Below, in pieces: positions 34,052 to 43,726 of a stretch of DNA of 64,000 nt (position 1 is the stretch's first letter; every line of letters begins with the position of its first letter). The DNA comes from Kaistella montana (GTDB taxonomy: Bacteria > Bacteroidota > Bacteroidia > Flavobacteriales > Weeksellaceae): contig NZ_JANFQP010000001.1 of assembly GCF_024436175.1 (NCBI RefSeq), forward strand, positions 1,116,001 to 1,180,000. Direction: 5' to 3'. The notes below the pieces were generated by a model. It saw only the letters and a program-made list of their open reading frames with translations, did not search any database and was not told the DNA's origin. The translations under genes were made by a program, and so were the position numbers.

Positions 34052-35032
34052 ATGAAATACGCACAAAATATCCTCGAAACCATCGGAAATACACCATTGG
34101 TAAAGCTCAACAAAGTTTTGGGTGACAATTTTCCGGCATTGGTTTTGGCGAAAGTAGAAACCTTCAACCCAGGAAATTCTGTGAAAGACAGAATGGCGCT
34201 GAAAATGATCGAAGACGCCGAAAAAGATGGCAGATTGAAACCCGGCGGAACCATTATTGAAGGGACTTCCGGCAACACCGGAATGGGTTTGGCTTTGGCG
34301 GCAATTATCAAAGGTTACAAATGTATTTTCGTAACCAATTCCAAACAATCGAAAGAAAAATGTGATATTTTACGTGCTGTTGGTGCAGAAGTAATCGTTT
34401 GTCCGACGGATGTGAAACCGACCGATCCACGTTCGTACTACTCCGTTTCTAAAAGATTAGCAAAGGAAACCGAAAACGGTTGGTACGTGAATCAATACGA
34501 TAATTTGTCGAACAGAACCGCGCATTACGAACAAACCGCTCCTGAAATTTGGGAACAAACCGAAGGCAAATTGACCCATTTCGTGGCTGGAGCAGGAACG
34601 GGCGGAACCATTACAGGTTGTGGAAAGTTTTTCAAAGAGAAAAGTACCGACATTAAAGTGATCGCGGTGGATACTTACGGTTCGATTTTGAAAGAAATTC
34701 ATGAAACCGGGGAAGTTCATTTAGAAAATGCTTACACCTATATCACAGAAGGTATTGGCGAAGATATTCTTCCAGAAAACTTCGACATGTCAGTGATCGA
34801 TCACTTCGAAAAAGTAACCGATAAAGACGGCGCCATCTACGCCAGAAAACTCGCGAAAGAAGAAGGAATTTTCTGTGGATATTCTGCAGGAAGCGCAATT
34901 TCAGCGTTGGTTCAAATGAAAGATCAATTTACCAAAGATGATGTGATTGTGGTTTTGCTTCACGATCACGGCTCCAGATATGTTGGAAAAATCTACAATG
35001 ACGATTGGATGAAAGAGCAAGGTTGGCTGTAG
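34052..35032 (+). CDS. PLP-dependent cysteine synthase / cystathionine beta-synthase family enzyme
   Basis: This 326-residue cytoplasmic fold-type II PLP enzyme has the PLP lysine in NPGNSVKDR (Lys45), the substrate loop TSGNTGMG (about residues 72-79), the phosphate-binding glycine loop GAGTGGTITG, and GYSAGSA near the end. The length lacks a C-terminal CBS domain. The sequence could be an O-acetylserine sulfhydrylase or a short cystathionine beta-synthase; the HDHGSRYVGKIYNDDW end is more like the latter, but I cannot decide. It is monocistronic with its own -7 element and a strong terminator. Confidence 0.88.
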   Translation: MKYAQNILETIGNTPLVKLNKVLGDNFPALVLAKVETFNPGNSVKDRMALKMIEDAEKDGRLKPGGTIIEGTSGNTGMGLALAAIIKGYKCIFVTNSKQSKEKCDILRAVGAEVIVCPTDVKPTDPRSYYSVSKRLAKETENGWYVNQYDNLSNRTAHYEQTAPEIWEQTEGKLTHFVAGAGTGGTITGCGKFFKEKSTDIKVIAVDTYGSILKEIHETGEVHLENAYTYITEGIGEDILPENFDMSVIDHFEKVTDKDGAIYARKLAKEEGIFCGYSAGSAISALVQMKDQFTKDDVIVVLLHDHGSRYVGKIYNDDWMKEQGWL

Positions 35033-35045
35033 AATTACATTCAAG

Positions 35046-35090
35046 ATAAAAAAAATAAATCGGGGAAATTTCTCCGATTTATTTTTTTTT
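35046..35090. terminator. Bidirectional terminator between convergent genes
   Basis: A long A/T-rich stem with core AAATAAATCGGGG / TCTCCGATTTATTT and a 4-base loop (35067-35070) is flanked by an A run and a T run. Confidence 0.85.
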
Positions 35091-35116
35091 AAACTTACAT
35101 GAAAATCTATTGAAAA

Positions 35117-36406
35117 CTAAAGAATTTCCGCCAACTTTTTCGTTAAATTCTTTCTCGAAAATTGATCGATATTTTGGGTTTTTGAAGAAAGATTTCCGGA
35201 TTTCCACTCTTTAAATTTCTCCAAAATAAAAGATTTCACCAGTTCCGAATCATCGTAAGAGAAATGTTTTCCGGCGTTGGTTTCTTCTAAAATTTTCTTC
35301 ACATCGCTGTCTTTTGGACCGAAGGAAATAATTTGTTTTTTCGTTGCCAAATACTCGAAAATTTTCCCGGGAATAATTCCTTTTGATTTATCTTCAGGGA
35401 AATTGGTAATCAATAGCAAGTCCGAATTTTGCATTTCCAAATTCGCTTCCGAATGAGAAAGATAACCGAGATTTCTAACTGAATTTTTCAGCTCCGAATT
35501 TTCTATTTTCTCTAAAATTTTATCGTCAGTTCTTCCAACAAATTTCAGTTCAAAATCTTTTCTAAAATCTTTGTTTTCTTTAATTAAATCATTCAAAACC
35601 ATCCATAACACATCAGGATTTCTCAGTTGTTCTAAAACTCCGATATAACTTAAAGTAAATTTGATAGATGGTTCTAGATTCTCGGTTCTTGGTTCTTGGT
35701 TCTCGACATCAAAACCATTGGTAATACAAATCGCATTCGCTCCTTTTTTCTTGAAATTTTCAGCATCGGAATAGCTTGTTGCCAAAGTGACATCCGCATT
35801 TTCAAAGACTTCTTGTTCAAGATTTCGGTGCTTTTGATCTGCAGATTTTGTCAGTTTCAAATGTTGGTAATAGGAAATTTCCGTCCATGGATCGCGGAAA
35901 TCAGCAATCCATTTCAGGTTAGGAAATTCTTTCTTTAAATTCAAACCAATTAAATGCATCGAATGTGGCGGACCCGTCGTAACCAACGCATCAAAATGAT
36001 TTTCTTTTAAATATTTTCTAAGAAATTTTACCGAAGGATTGACCCAAAAAACCCGCGCATCGGGAATAAAAAAGTTCCCACGAACCCAAATTGAAAGCTT
36101 GGATTTCAAACTTTGATTTTCGCCAACATCAAACTGTCCGGCTTTGAATTTTTTGTTGTCTTTTCCGAAGAATTCTGCGATTTGATAAGGTTCCCAGATT
36201 TTGGTTTTAATGATTTTTAAATCTTTAGAAACCTCATTTTCCAGCGATTCATCAATAATTGGATAACTTGGATTTTCGGGAATAAAAACGGTAGGTTCCC
36301 AACCAAATTCGGGTAAATATTTCACAAATTTCAACCATCGCTGAACACCTGGTCCACCGGAAGGCGGCCAATAATACGAGATGATTAAGATTTTTTTGTT
36401 GTTCAT
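35117..36406 (-). CDS. Glycosyltransferase, GT4-like two-domain (GT-B) fold
   Basis: This 429-residue protein has the N-terminal acceptor-domain opening ILIISYYWPPSGGPGVQRW (residues 6-24), common to many Bacteroidota GT4-like enzymes, and a donor-domain end GKIFEYLATKKQIISFGP with the E of the EX7E-type motif. It probably works at the cytoplasmic face in polysaccharide or lipopolysaccharide synthesis. The ATG at 36406 is chosen because it is next to the conserved opening; the ATG at 36451 would overlap the YfhO gene. It starts 31 bp after the YfhO stop on the same strand. Confidence 0.88.
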   Translation of the reverse strand: MNNKKILIISYYWPPSGGPGVQRWLKFVKYLPEFGWEPTVFIPENPSYPIIDESLENEVSKDLKIIKTKIWEPYQIAEFFGKDNKKFKAGQFDVGENQSLKSKLSIWVRGNFFIPDARVFWVNPSVKFLRKYLKENHFDALVTTGPPHSMHLIGLNLKKEFPNLKWIADFRDPWTEISYYQHLKLTKSADQKHRNLEQEVFENADVTLATSYSDAENFKKKGANAICITNGFDVENQEPRTENLEPSIKFTLSYIGVLEQLRNPDVLWMVLNDLIKENKDFRKDFELKFVGRTDDKILEKIENSELKNSVRNLGYLSHSEANLEMQNSDLLLITNFPEDKSKGIIPGKIFEYLATKKQIISFGPKDSDVKKILEETNAGKHFSYDDSELVKSFILEKFKEWKSGNLSSKTQNIDQFSRKNLTKKLAEIL

Positions 36407-36437
36407 TTTTTTTAACGCAAAAGACTGCAAAATTAAT

Positions 36438-38999
36438 TTATGATAAATCACTTGATTTTTCTGTGGACTTACGGTAAAGAAAATAAATTCCTCCCAAACT
36501 CAGCAATAAAAACAATCCGAAGCAAATCATGGAAATTAATTTTCCTTTGGCGATAACATCTGGAGCGAAAACCATTTTCACCGTGTGATTTCCCGCAGGA
36601 ACGTGAACTGCTCTCAACAAATAATCAGCTTTGATGTAAGGAACCTCTTTGTTATCAATCGAAATTTTCCAACCTTTTGGGTAATAAATTTCAGAGAAAA
36701 CAGCCAGTTGTGGCGTTTTCGATTGGGTTTTAAATTCCAATTCGTTGGCTTGATATTTTGTTAAATTTAGGAAAGCTGTGGAATCGGCTTGCAAAGTTTT
36801 TCCTTCGAAATATTTTTTGTCGTTATTCGTAACAATCGCAATTTTCTTCGTATCCACCTCTCCTATTTGCTTGATTTCTTCGTTCGGAGAATCCACAAAC
36901 TTAACTTCAGAAACAAACCATGCATTTCCGTTGGCATTTGGATTTACAACCGATTCCGGCTTTTCGGTGTCACCAAAAATCATGTATTTAGCGTTGAGCA
37001 TATTCAGAATTCTCGGAACTTTTACGGTGTCCATTTTCCCGAAATATTCATTGATTAAATCATCATAACGACGCAATTTCACGGCATGATAACCTCCAAT
37101 AGAAGATTTGAAATAGGAAGTATTCGTCTCGCCGAACGTCCCCAGAACTTGGTTGTAAATTCGATAATGGGTTTTGTCCTTTTCGGCAATGGTTTCTAAG
37201 GTTTTGTTCACATTTACATTGGCAAGCAAGGATTGCAGATTCGCATTATCCCCTACTTTCTGCATCAGCAATTCGGAATTTTCAGTTTGAAAAGGATTTT
37301 CAGTAAACGTTTTATCGATGAAATTATCGTTGTTTAAATAACGCTTGTTCACGCTCCACAAATCGAATAAACTTACCAAACCGATAACGATAATGGCTAC
37401 ATTCTGACTGATTTTCTGCTTTAAACTCAAGAATAAAACAACGGCTGCAATTCCAACATAAATAATGGCTTTGATGGCATCAATTCTGAACATATTGAAC
37501 CTTTCATCCACCAAAAAATCCAAAAGATAGGGAGGCAAATATGTTTTTTCAGTCGGCGTATAAAATCCTAAAAGTGACTTCCCGAAAATCAACAAAATGA
37601 AAGTAAAGCCCAGAACTGCACCGGTTACATAAGTCAAAATTTTCTTTTTGTAATCGTCTGTCAAAATATTTTCAGTGGAAGTTTCTGTATTTTCATTGGA
37701 GTTAAAAAAACGGTATAATCCAAGAATAGCGATTAAAGGAAACAATAATTCAACGACTACCAAAATGGAGCTTGGCGCGCGGAATTTGTTGTAAAAAGGA
37801 ACATAATCAATGAAGAAATCGGAAAGTGGCATGAAATTGCTTCCCCAAGCTAAAAGAACGGTAAGAATCGATGCTCCTAAAATCCAATAACGGTATTTTT
37901 TCCAACCAAAGAAAAAACCAAGAATCGCCAGAAAACAAACAATTGCTCCTTGATAAGCCGGTCCGGAAGTTATCGGTTGCTCGCCCCAATACGTCAACGA
38001 ACCAAAACCTTTGGAAATTTGATTCATTTCTTCCTGAGATGAAACATTGCTTTGAACCATTTCCTGAACTTTCTGCATCATTTTTTCAGAACCTTCTTCG
38101 TTGCTGGATCCGCCCATTAATCGTGGAATAAAGAGGTTTAAAGTTTCCAATTTTCCGTAGCTCCACATCAAAATACTTTCATTATCCATCCCCGATTTTT
38201 CGGAAGAATGAATGCCATTGTCTAAAATTTGCTTGCCACGAACGGTTTCTGTGATGTATTCGGAATTGGCCATTATTCGTTGTGAATTCATCCCAACGCC
38301 GAGTAAAAAAGCCAAAGCCAAAACACCTGTGGAAATCCCGAAATGCTTCCACTCGGTTTTTCCTTGAACCGCACGGATGAATTCAGACAAGAATAAAAAT
38401 CCGAGCGCAATAAAAAGATAATATGTCATTTGTGGATGGTTTGCAGCAATTTGCAATCCCATAAACAAAGCCGTTATGATGAAACCGAGAATGTATTTTT
38501 TTCGAATATAAACCAGAAGAACTCCCGCCAAAAGAGGTGCAAAATAAGCAACTGTATGGATTTTTCCGTTATGTCCCGCTCCGATCGCGATGTAGAAATA
38601 AGTTGAAAGTCCAAAGAAAGTCGCCCCTAAAAGTGCATATTTCCAATTTCTCACCGCCACCATTCCGAGGAGGAAAAACCCAGCAAAAAGCAGGAAAATA
38701 TAATTCGCCGGTTTGGGCAAAAAGCTCAAAACATCGTCAATATTTTTAATGATATCTCCACGAAACTGCGATCCCATTTGATAAGTTGGCATTCCACCAA
38801 ACATCGAGTCGCTCCAATAAGTTTCCTCTCCGTTTTGTGCACGGTAATCTAAAAGCTCTTTTGCGCCGCCTTTATATTGAACGATATCGTGCTGAAAAAG
38901 CTGTTTCCCTGTCAAAACGGGATTCGCATATACTAGAGCCAAAATAATGAAAGCTACAATGCTCCCGATGATGAAAATGAGTTTTTTATTTTTTGCCAT
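36438..38999 (-). CDS. YfhO-family multi-pass membrane protein
   Basis: This 853-residue inner-membrane protein has about twelve hydrophobic segments in the first 570 residues and at the very C-terminus, with a periplasmic region of about 230 residues between. It matches the YfhO family, GT-C-like proteins proposed to glycosylate lipoteichoic acid or envelope polymers in Firmicutes. The first loop holds QHDIVQYKGG, typical of Bacteroidota members, with the conserved acidic pair after helix 1. It is followed by a GT4-like glycosyltransferase, which supports an envelope glycan role. Confidence 0.88.
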   Translation of the reverse strand: MAKNKKLIFIIGSIVAFIILALVYANPVLTGKQLFQHDIVQYKGGAKELLDYRAQNGEETYWSDSMFGGMPTYQMGSQFRGDIIKNIDDVLSFLPKPANYIFLLFAGFFLLGMVAVRNWKYALLGATFFGLSTYFYIAIGAGHNGKIHTVAYFAPLLAGVLLVYIRKKYILGFIITALFMGLQIAANHPQMTYYLFIALGFLFLSEFIRAVQGKTEWKHFGISTGVLALAFLLGVGMNSQRIMANSEYITETVRGKQILDNGIHSSEKSGMDNESILMWSYGKLETLNLFIPRLMGGSSNEEGSEKMMQKVQEMVQSNVSSQEEMNQISKGFGSLTYWGEQPITSGPAYQGAIVCFLAILGFFFGWKKYRYWILGASILTVLLAWGSNFMPLSDFFIDYVPFYNKFRAPSSILVVVELLFPLIAILGLYRFFNSNENTETSTENILTDDYKKKILTYVTGAVLGFTFILLIFGKSLLGFYTPTEKTYLPPYLLDFLVDERFNMFRIDAIKAIIYVGIAAVVLFLSLKQKISQNVAIIVIGLVSLFDLWSVNKRYLNNDNFIDKTFTENPFQTENSELLMQKVGDNANLQSLLANVNVNKTLETIAEKDKTHYRIYNQVLGTFGETNTSYFKSSIGGYHAVKLRRYDDLINEYFGKMDTVKVPRILNMLNAKYMIFGDTEKPESVVNPNANGNAWFVSEVKFVDSPNEEIKQIGEVDTKKIAIVTNNDKKYFEGKTLQADSTAFLNLTKYQANELEFKTQSKTPQLAVFSEIYYPKGWKISIDNKEVPYIKADYLLRAVHVPAGNHTVKMVFAPDVIAKGKLISMICFGLFLLLSLGGIYFLYRKSTEKSSDLS

Positions 39000-39012
39000 G
39001 TCTCGTTTTGAT

Positions 39013-39051
39013 GAATAAAAACCCTTTCAAAATTTTATATTCAAAAGGGTT
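39013..39051 (-). terminator. Terminator after DUF4834 gene
   Basis: The stem AACCCTTT / AAAGGGTT (39020-39027 with 39044-39051) has a 16-base loop; on the minus strand it is followed by TTTTA. It lies between the DUF4834 stop and the YfhO start. Confidence 0.6.
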
Positions 39052-39056
39052 CAGAT

Positions 39057-39281
39057 TTAATTTTCAGTGTGTTTGTTTTCTTTTATCTCTTCGTAATCTA
39101 CAGTTTCGGCGTCCCAATGTATTTTGGAATCTACATTTTTGTTGGTCTTCTGTTCAGAAGGATTTTGCCGTTCTTGTGATCTCGGGAATTTATAAAAAGT
39201 CGAAAAAAACATTCTTTTTAAAATATTCCAGAGGAAAAAAATAATTATGGTGGTAAGAATTAATTCTAAAAGATATTTCAT
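39057..39281 (-). CDS. Small membrane protein, DUF4834-like
   Basis: This 74-residue protein has one N-terminal membrane helix (about residues 4-24), a short basic stretch (KRMFFSTFYKF), and a charged tail with DAETVDYEEI near the end. The order of helix, basic patch and acidic tail resembles DUF4834 proteins of Bacteroidota. It starts 38 bp after the DUF6263-like lipoprotein gene on the same strand and ends in a hairpin, so the two probably form a small operon. Function unknown. Confidence 0.7.
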   Translation of the reverse strand: MKYLLELILTTIIIFFLWNILKRMFFSTFYKFPRSQERQNPSEQKTNKNVDSKIHWDAETVDYEEIKENKHTEN

Positions 39282-39319
39282 TTTTTAAAAATAATTAATG
39301 ATAACTTTTCTGCAACAAT

Positions 39320-40372
39320 TTACTTCGCTGGATTCACAGTAACCGTAGAATTAGAAACACTTTTCATACTTTGAGATTGTTTGCCATCCGAAAGAGTTTC
39401 TGTTTGAGTGGTTTTCACTGAAATCGTTTGGTTCTTGATCCAGCCGGTATTTTGATCCAAAGTAATAATTCCGTTTTGCGAAAGTTCAGAACTCATGCTT
39501 CTGGTAATTCCTTCTTGTGTTTTTTTGTCAGATTTCTTAGGAATTCCGCCGGCTACAGCAATCGTAGCTACTCCATTATCAACACTTTTCAAGATATAGT
39601 TGGTGGTTAATTTTATTTTTCCATCAGGAGTTGCGTTTTCACTTTCGCTCCATTTTTCACCAATTTTAGCACCTTTTGCCGGAATTAAAATTAAGTTTTT
39701 AGAAAATTGCTCTTTCAACACTTTTTCATTAAAGCTTTCTTTAAAACTGTTTACAAAAGCTGTTTTCTGTTTTGCATCTTTAATCACACTTCCCATAGAA
39801 CTCGCCACTTTTGTATAAATCGGGTCAAAACCGGTAATCGAAATTACTTTCCCGTTTTGATCCATTTTAAGGTTCAGTTTATTCCCAACCAAAGCTTTAT
39901 TCACTTTCCACATCATTTTCAATTGCTCTTCTTTTGGTTCAGCCAATTTGGTGTCCACAATAATTGATTTTCCGTTAGCTGATTGAGAATTTCTTTTTCC
40001 TAAAAGATTAATGGTGATATCATAAATTCCGTTCTCGAAATTATTGACTAAAAAAGACATTTCGTCGGTTGTTTCGCTGGTTCCGCTTTGGGTTTTCCCA
40101 TCCGGAGCAGTCATCGTTTGCACATCTTTTTGATAGGTAACCAATGGATAAGTTTTCCCTTTTTCCAATTGAAAAGATTGCTTATAAACTCCCATCGAAT
40201 CTTTGATTGCTACGTTTGAAACCGCTTTTTCAGCAGTTGCAGAATCGCTCACCGGAACTTCTACCGTAACGGTTTTTCCGGTTTTAGGATCAACTTTAGT
40301 GATGGTTTGAGTTTCTTTTTTACAAGAAATTAAGGCTATTGAAATAAGCGCAATGGCTGTAATTTTTTTCAT
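39320..40372 (-). CDS. DUF6263-like lipoprotein
   Basis: This 350-residue lipoprotein has the lipobox ALISC ending at about residue 17, followed by KKETQ. The mature protein is beta-rich and has repeated Thr/Ser/Lys stretches, with the DUF6263-type core (ILIPAKGAKIGEKWSES, then a second domain ending SVSNSTVTVNPAK). It should sit on a membrane facing the periplasm or cell surface. An in-frame ATG at 40504 lies upstream of the -7 element at 40442-40449, so the ATG at 40372 is the start. Function unknown. Confidence 0.82.
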   Translation of the reverse strand: MKKITAIALISIALISCKKETQTITKVDPKTGKTVTVEVPVSDSATAEKAVSNVAIKDSMGVYKQSFQLEKGKTYPLVTYQKDVQTMTAPDGKTQSGTSETTDEMSFLVNNFENGIYDITINLLGKRNSQSANGKSIIVDTKLAEPKEEQLKMMWKVNKALVGNKLNLKMDQNGKVISITGFDPIYTKVASSMGSVIKDAKQKTAFVNSFKESFNEKVLKEQFSKNLILIPAKGAKIGEKWSESENATPDGKIKLTTNYILKSVDNGVATIAVAGGIPKKSDKKTQEGITRSMSSELSQNGIITLDQNTGWIKNQTISVKTTQTETLSDGKQSQSMKSVSNSTVTVNPAK

Positions 40373-40441
40373 TAAAATAATTTTCGGATTGATAAATCTG
40401 TTGCAACCATCAAAAAGCTTACCTTTTTCTGATCGCACCGA

Positions 40442-40449
40442 CAAATTTA
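40442..40449 (-). promoter_or_regulatory. -7 element upstream of DUF6263-like gene
   Basis: On the minus strand TAAATTTG matches TAnnTTTG, 69 bp upstream of the start at 40372; this rules out the longer start. Confidence 0.6.
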
Positions 40450-40550
40450 AGGTAATTATTTTAAGAGCATTTGAATCCTCAAGAAAAAATTGAAAAATCA
40501 ACAAAAAATAGGTAAAAATTAAGCGCTAAAAGTGCAAAACTTTTCATTCA

Positions 40551-41000
40551 TTAAAAAGAAATTCCACCGTATCGCACGAAACTCCCAAGAATAAGCATTA
40601 AAACCCCGATGAATGTGACCGAAATGATATGAAAAGCCATTAAAGGAAGTGTTTTCGCGGAAAGTTTTGGAAGGACAAAAAAATTGGCACTTATCGCAAA
40701 AATCACCGTTATGAAAAGCAAAATCAGCTTCAAAGAAACCACTGTTTCGATCGGATTTGAAAACCGAAACCACGCCGAAACGCCGATTCCAAATTGGTAA
40801 GCCATCCAAACGCCGGTAATTACCATCACCAACAAAGCGGGAATGCCAATTTTCTCAAATTTTCTTTCGAAATTGAGTAAAATTTCGGGATCTTTTTTCT
40901 TTAAAACTTCTGGTAAAATACTGGTTGCCAATACCAAATGACCACCAACCCAAATCGCAGCGCCCATTAAATGGAAAATTAAAAGCAAGTGATGTGACAT
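40551..41000 (-). CDS. CopD-family membrane protein
   Basis: This 149-residue protein has four hydrophobic helices and the CopD-like layout: a first helix with HLLLIFHLMGAAIWVGGHL (histidines that could bind metal or heme), then helices at about 55-75, 85-110 and 120-142. CopD-like proteins are linked to copper uptake or resistance; a copper role here is inferred from family only. Its start overlaps the stop of the SRPBCC gene by 1 bp (TAATG-type coupling). Confidence 0.82.
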   Translation of the reverse strand: MSHHLLLIFHLMGAAIWVGGHLVLATSILPEVLKKKDPEILLNFERKFEKIGIPALLVMVITGVWMAYQFGIGVSAWFRFSNPIETVVSLKLILLFITVIFAISANFFVLPKLSAKTLPLMAFHIISVTFIGVLMLILGSFVRYGGISF

Positions 41001-41518
41001 TATTTCTCAGAAATTTCTTTCAACTTCTGCAAACCGTCGCCATAGGATTTATCCATTTGACCGTCCATGAAAAGTTTCATCAGATTCATCGGATAATCCA
41101 GCTCACAATCCATATTCCAGGTAACTTTTGTGGCATTTCCTTCAGTTGAAAATAAAAGATCGGAAGTAGCATCACTTTCAAAAGGCTTTTTGAAAAGCAT
41201 TTTGGTCGCTACTTTTTGGTTTGGAACCAAAGCGGTAATTTCGTGGCAACCTTCGCCAACTTCGTCGTTTCCAACCCAGCAATAGCGATCTCCTGCTTGT
41301 CCGGAATTTCCGGTATAAGTCACCTTCAAATTCGGATCCAAATTCATCCACGGATTCCATTGATTAAAGGCTTTCATAGAACTCGCCTGAGCATATACTT
41401 TTTCCAAAGGCGCATTGATGACAATCGATTTTTCGTAATGATAAGGTTTTCCGATAACGAACATTGCGATGAGCAAAATAGCCAAAACGGCTAAAACGAT
41501 TTTAAAGAAAGTTTTCAT
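41000..41518 (-). CDS. SRPBCC (START/polyketide cyclase-like) family protein with N-terminal anchor
   Basis: This 172-residue protein has an N-terminal hydrophobic helix (about residues 4-24), then a SRPBCC ligand-binding domain of about 145 residues (IVINAPLEKVYAQASSM at the start, VTWNMDCELDYPMNLM before the last helix). Such domains bind lipids or other hydrophobic ligands. It is the first gene of a two-gene operon with CopD, driven by the minus-strand -7 element at 41546-41553. Confidence 0.85.
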   Translation of the reverse strand: MKTFFKIVLAVLAILLIAMFVIGKPYHYEKSIVINAPLEKVYAQASSMKAFNQWNPWMNLDPNLKVTYTGNSGQAGDRYCWVGNDEVGEGCHEITALVPNQKVATKMLFKKPFESDATSDLLFSTEGNATKVTWNMDCELDYPMNLMKLFMDGQMDKSYGDGLQKLKEISEK

Positions 41519-41545
41519 GGTGAAATAATTAGTTGTTCAATAAAA

Positions 41546-41553
41546 CAAATGTA
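41546..41553 (-). promoter_or_regulatory. -7 element for SRPBCC-CopD operon
   Basis: On the minus strand TACATTTG matches TAnnTTTG, 27 bp upstream of the start at 41518. It forms a divergent pair with the element at 41569. Confidence 0.55.
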
Positions 41554-41568
41554 AAAATTATTTTTGAG

Positions 41569-41576
41569 TAAATTTG
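41569..41576 (+). promoter_or_regulatory. -7 element for M3 peptidase gene
   Basis: TAAATTTG matches TAnnTTTG. It lies 45 bp upstream of the ATG at 41622 and overlaps a TTG (41574) that starts a longer frame, so the longer start is unlikely. Confidence 0.6.
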
Positions 41577-41621
41577 TCTTTTAAAATTCATCGCTTTTAT
41601 CGGCGATTAAAAACATTTAAT

Positions 41622-43637
41622 ATGCAAAATCCCTTATTAAAAAACTTCCAAACTCCATATCAATCAGCTCCTTTTAATGAAATTAAAGAAGAACATTTTC
41701 TTCCGGCTTTTCAGGAACTCATCAAAATTTCAGAGAAAGAAATTGATGATCTCGTAAACAATCCTGAAGTTCCGACTTTCGAAAATGTAATTGAAGCGTT
41801 GGCTTTTTCGGGAGAAAGACTGGATGTGGTTTCCGGTATTTTCTTCAACCTTAATTCTGCGGAAACCAACGATGAAATCCAGAAAATCGCGCAAGAAGTT
41901 TCGTCACTTTTAACGGAATATTCGGCAAAAATTTCACAAAACGAAAAACTTTTTGAGAAAATAAAGAAAGTTTACGACGAAAAAGGAAAATACCGACTCA
42001 ATGAAGAGCAAGAAATGTTGCTGAACGAAACTTACAAAGGTTTTGTGAGAAGCGGCGCACTTTTGAACGAATCTGACAAAGAAAAATTCAAAAATATCAG
42101 CATTGAGTTATCGAAAAAATCACTTCAATTTGGGCAAAATGTTTTAGCGGAAACCAATAATTATTTCAAACACATCACTGATGAAAAGGACCTTGCCGGA
42201 ATTCCCACACCAATTTTGGAGCAATATCGTGAAGAAGCGAAAGAAAGAAACCTCGAAGGATTCGTAATTACTTTGCAATATCCGAGCTATCTTCCGCTAA
42301 TGACGTATGCTGAAAATCGAGAATTGAGAAAGGAACTTGCATTAGCTAATGGAAAGAAATCTTTTAATAATAATGAATTCGACAATCAGAATTTAATTAA
42401 AGAAATCGTCGCTTTAAAACAAGAAAAAGCCGCGCTTTTGGGCTATAAAAACTACGCAGATTATGTTTTGGAGGAAAGAATGGCGAAATCTCCGGAGAAA
42501 GTAACTACTTTTTTGAATGAACTTCTCGAAAAAGCAAAACCATTTGCCGAAAAAGAAATCGAAGAATTGAAATCTTTGGCAAAAGCCGACGGAATCGAAG
42601 AAATGGAAAGCTATGATCACGCTTATTACGCCGAAAAACTCCGCAAACAGAAATTCGATATCGATGATGAAGAGTTGAAACCTTATTTTCAATTGGAAAA
42701 AGTTCAGGAAGCGGTTTTTGGTTTGGCTTCGAAATTATTTCAACTCGAGTTCAAGGAAACCGATAAAATCCAGAAATACCACGAAGAAGTAAAAACCTAT
42801 GAAATCTACGAAAACGGTGAGTTCAAAGCACTTCTTTACGCCGATTATTTCCCGAGAAAAGGAAAAAGAGCCGGTGCGTGGATGACAAGTTTTAAAAATC
42901 AATTCAAGAAAAATGGTGAAAATTCGAGACCGCATATTTCGGTTGTTTGTAATTTCTCGAAACCAACTTCTGACACGCCGAGTTTGCTTACTTTTCAGGA
43001 AGTTACGACGCTTTTCCATGAATTTGGTCACGCTTTGCATGGAGTTTTAGCGGATACAACCTACCCAAATCTTTCGGGAACGTCGGTGAAATGGGATTTT
43101 GTGGAACTTCCTTCGCAATTCTTGGAAAACTTCTGCTACGAACCGGAATTCCTTAAAACATTTGCCAAACATTATAAAACCGGCGAAACTTTGCCTGACG
43201 AAAAAATAGAAAAAATCGCTGCTTCAAAAAATTTCTTGGAAGGCTATCAAACTTTAAGACAAATCGGTTTCGGGCTTTTGGATATGGCTTATCATACTGA
43301 ATCTCAAAAAATAGGCGACATCAAAACTTTTGAAGTGGAAGAAACCAAAGCCACCAATTTATATCCAAGCAATCCGGAAACCGTGATGAGCACAAGCTTT
43401 TCACATATTTTTCAGGGTGGTTATTCGGCAGGTTATTATTCTTACAAATGGGCCGAAGTTTTGGATGCGGATGCTTTTCAGTACTTCAAAGAAAATGGGA
43501 TCTTCAATCCAGAAATTGCCACAAAATACAAAGTTTTGCTTTCTTCAGGAGGAACAAAAGATCCTATGGAATTGTATAAAAATTTCAGAGGAAGTGAACC
43601 GAAAATTGAAAGTTTGCTAAAAAGAGCATTTGGATAA
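41622..43637 (+). CDS. M3-family metallopeptidase (oligopeptidase A / Dcp type)
   Basis: This 671-residue cytoplasmic oligopeptidase carries the zinc motif HEFGH (His466-His470) within TTLFHEFGHALHG, and the glutamate ligand some 25 residues on in WDFVELPSQFLENF. It is otherwise all-helical, as expected for M3. There is no signal peptide, so it would degrade short peptides in the cytoplasm. The ATG at 41622 lies after the -7 element and begins NPLLKNF, similar to family starts. Confidence 0.93.
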   Translation: MQNPLLKNFQTPYQSAPFNEIKEEHFLPAFQELIKISEKEIDDLVNNPEVPTFENVIEALAFSGERLDVVSGIFFNLNSAETNDEIQKIAQEVSSLLTEYSAKISQNEKLFEKIKKVYDEKGKYRLNEEQEMLLNETYKGFVRSGALLNESDKEKFKNISIELSKKSLQFGQNVLAETNNYFKHITDEKDLAGIPTPILEQYREEAKERNLEGFVITLQYPSYLPLMTYAENRELRKELALANGKKSFNNNEFDNQNLIKEIVALKQEKAALLGYKNYADYVLEERMAKSPEKVTTFLNELLEKAKPFAEKEIEELKSLAKADGIEEMESYDHAYYAEKLRKQKFDIDDEELKPYFQLEKVQEAVFGLASKLFQLEFKETDKIQKYHEEVKTYEIYENGEFKALLYADYFPRKGKRAGAWMTSFKNQFKKNGENSRPHISVVCNFSKPTSDTPSLLTFQEVTTLFHEFGHALHGVLADTTYPNLSGTSVKWDFVELPSQFLENFCYEPEFLKTFAKHYKTGETLPDEKIEKIAASKNFLEGYQTLRQIGFGLLDMAYHTESQKIGDIKTFEVEETKATNLYPSNPETVMSTSFSHIFQGGYSAGYYSYKWAEVLDADAFQYFKENGIFNPEIATKYKVLLSSGGTKDPMELYKNFRGSEPKIESLLKRAFG

Positions 43638-43702
43638 TTGAAAGTTGAGAATTGAACATGAATTGATGATGAAAAACAGAGTTTTCACCAAAACTTATTG
43701 CT

Positions 43703-43710
43703 TATCTTTG
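43703..43710 (+). promoter_or_regulatory. -7 element upstream of SGNH hydrolase gene
   Basis: TATCTTTG matches TAnnTTTG, ending 16 bp before the ATG at 43727. Confidence 0.65.
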
Positions 43711-43726
43711 AATATAATCTAGTTCC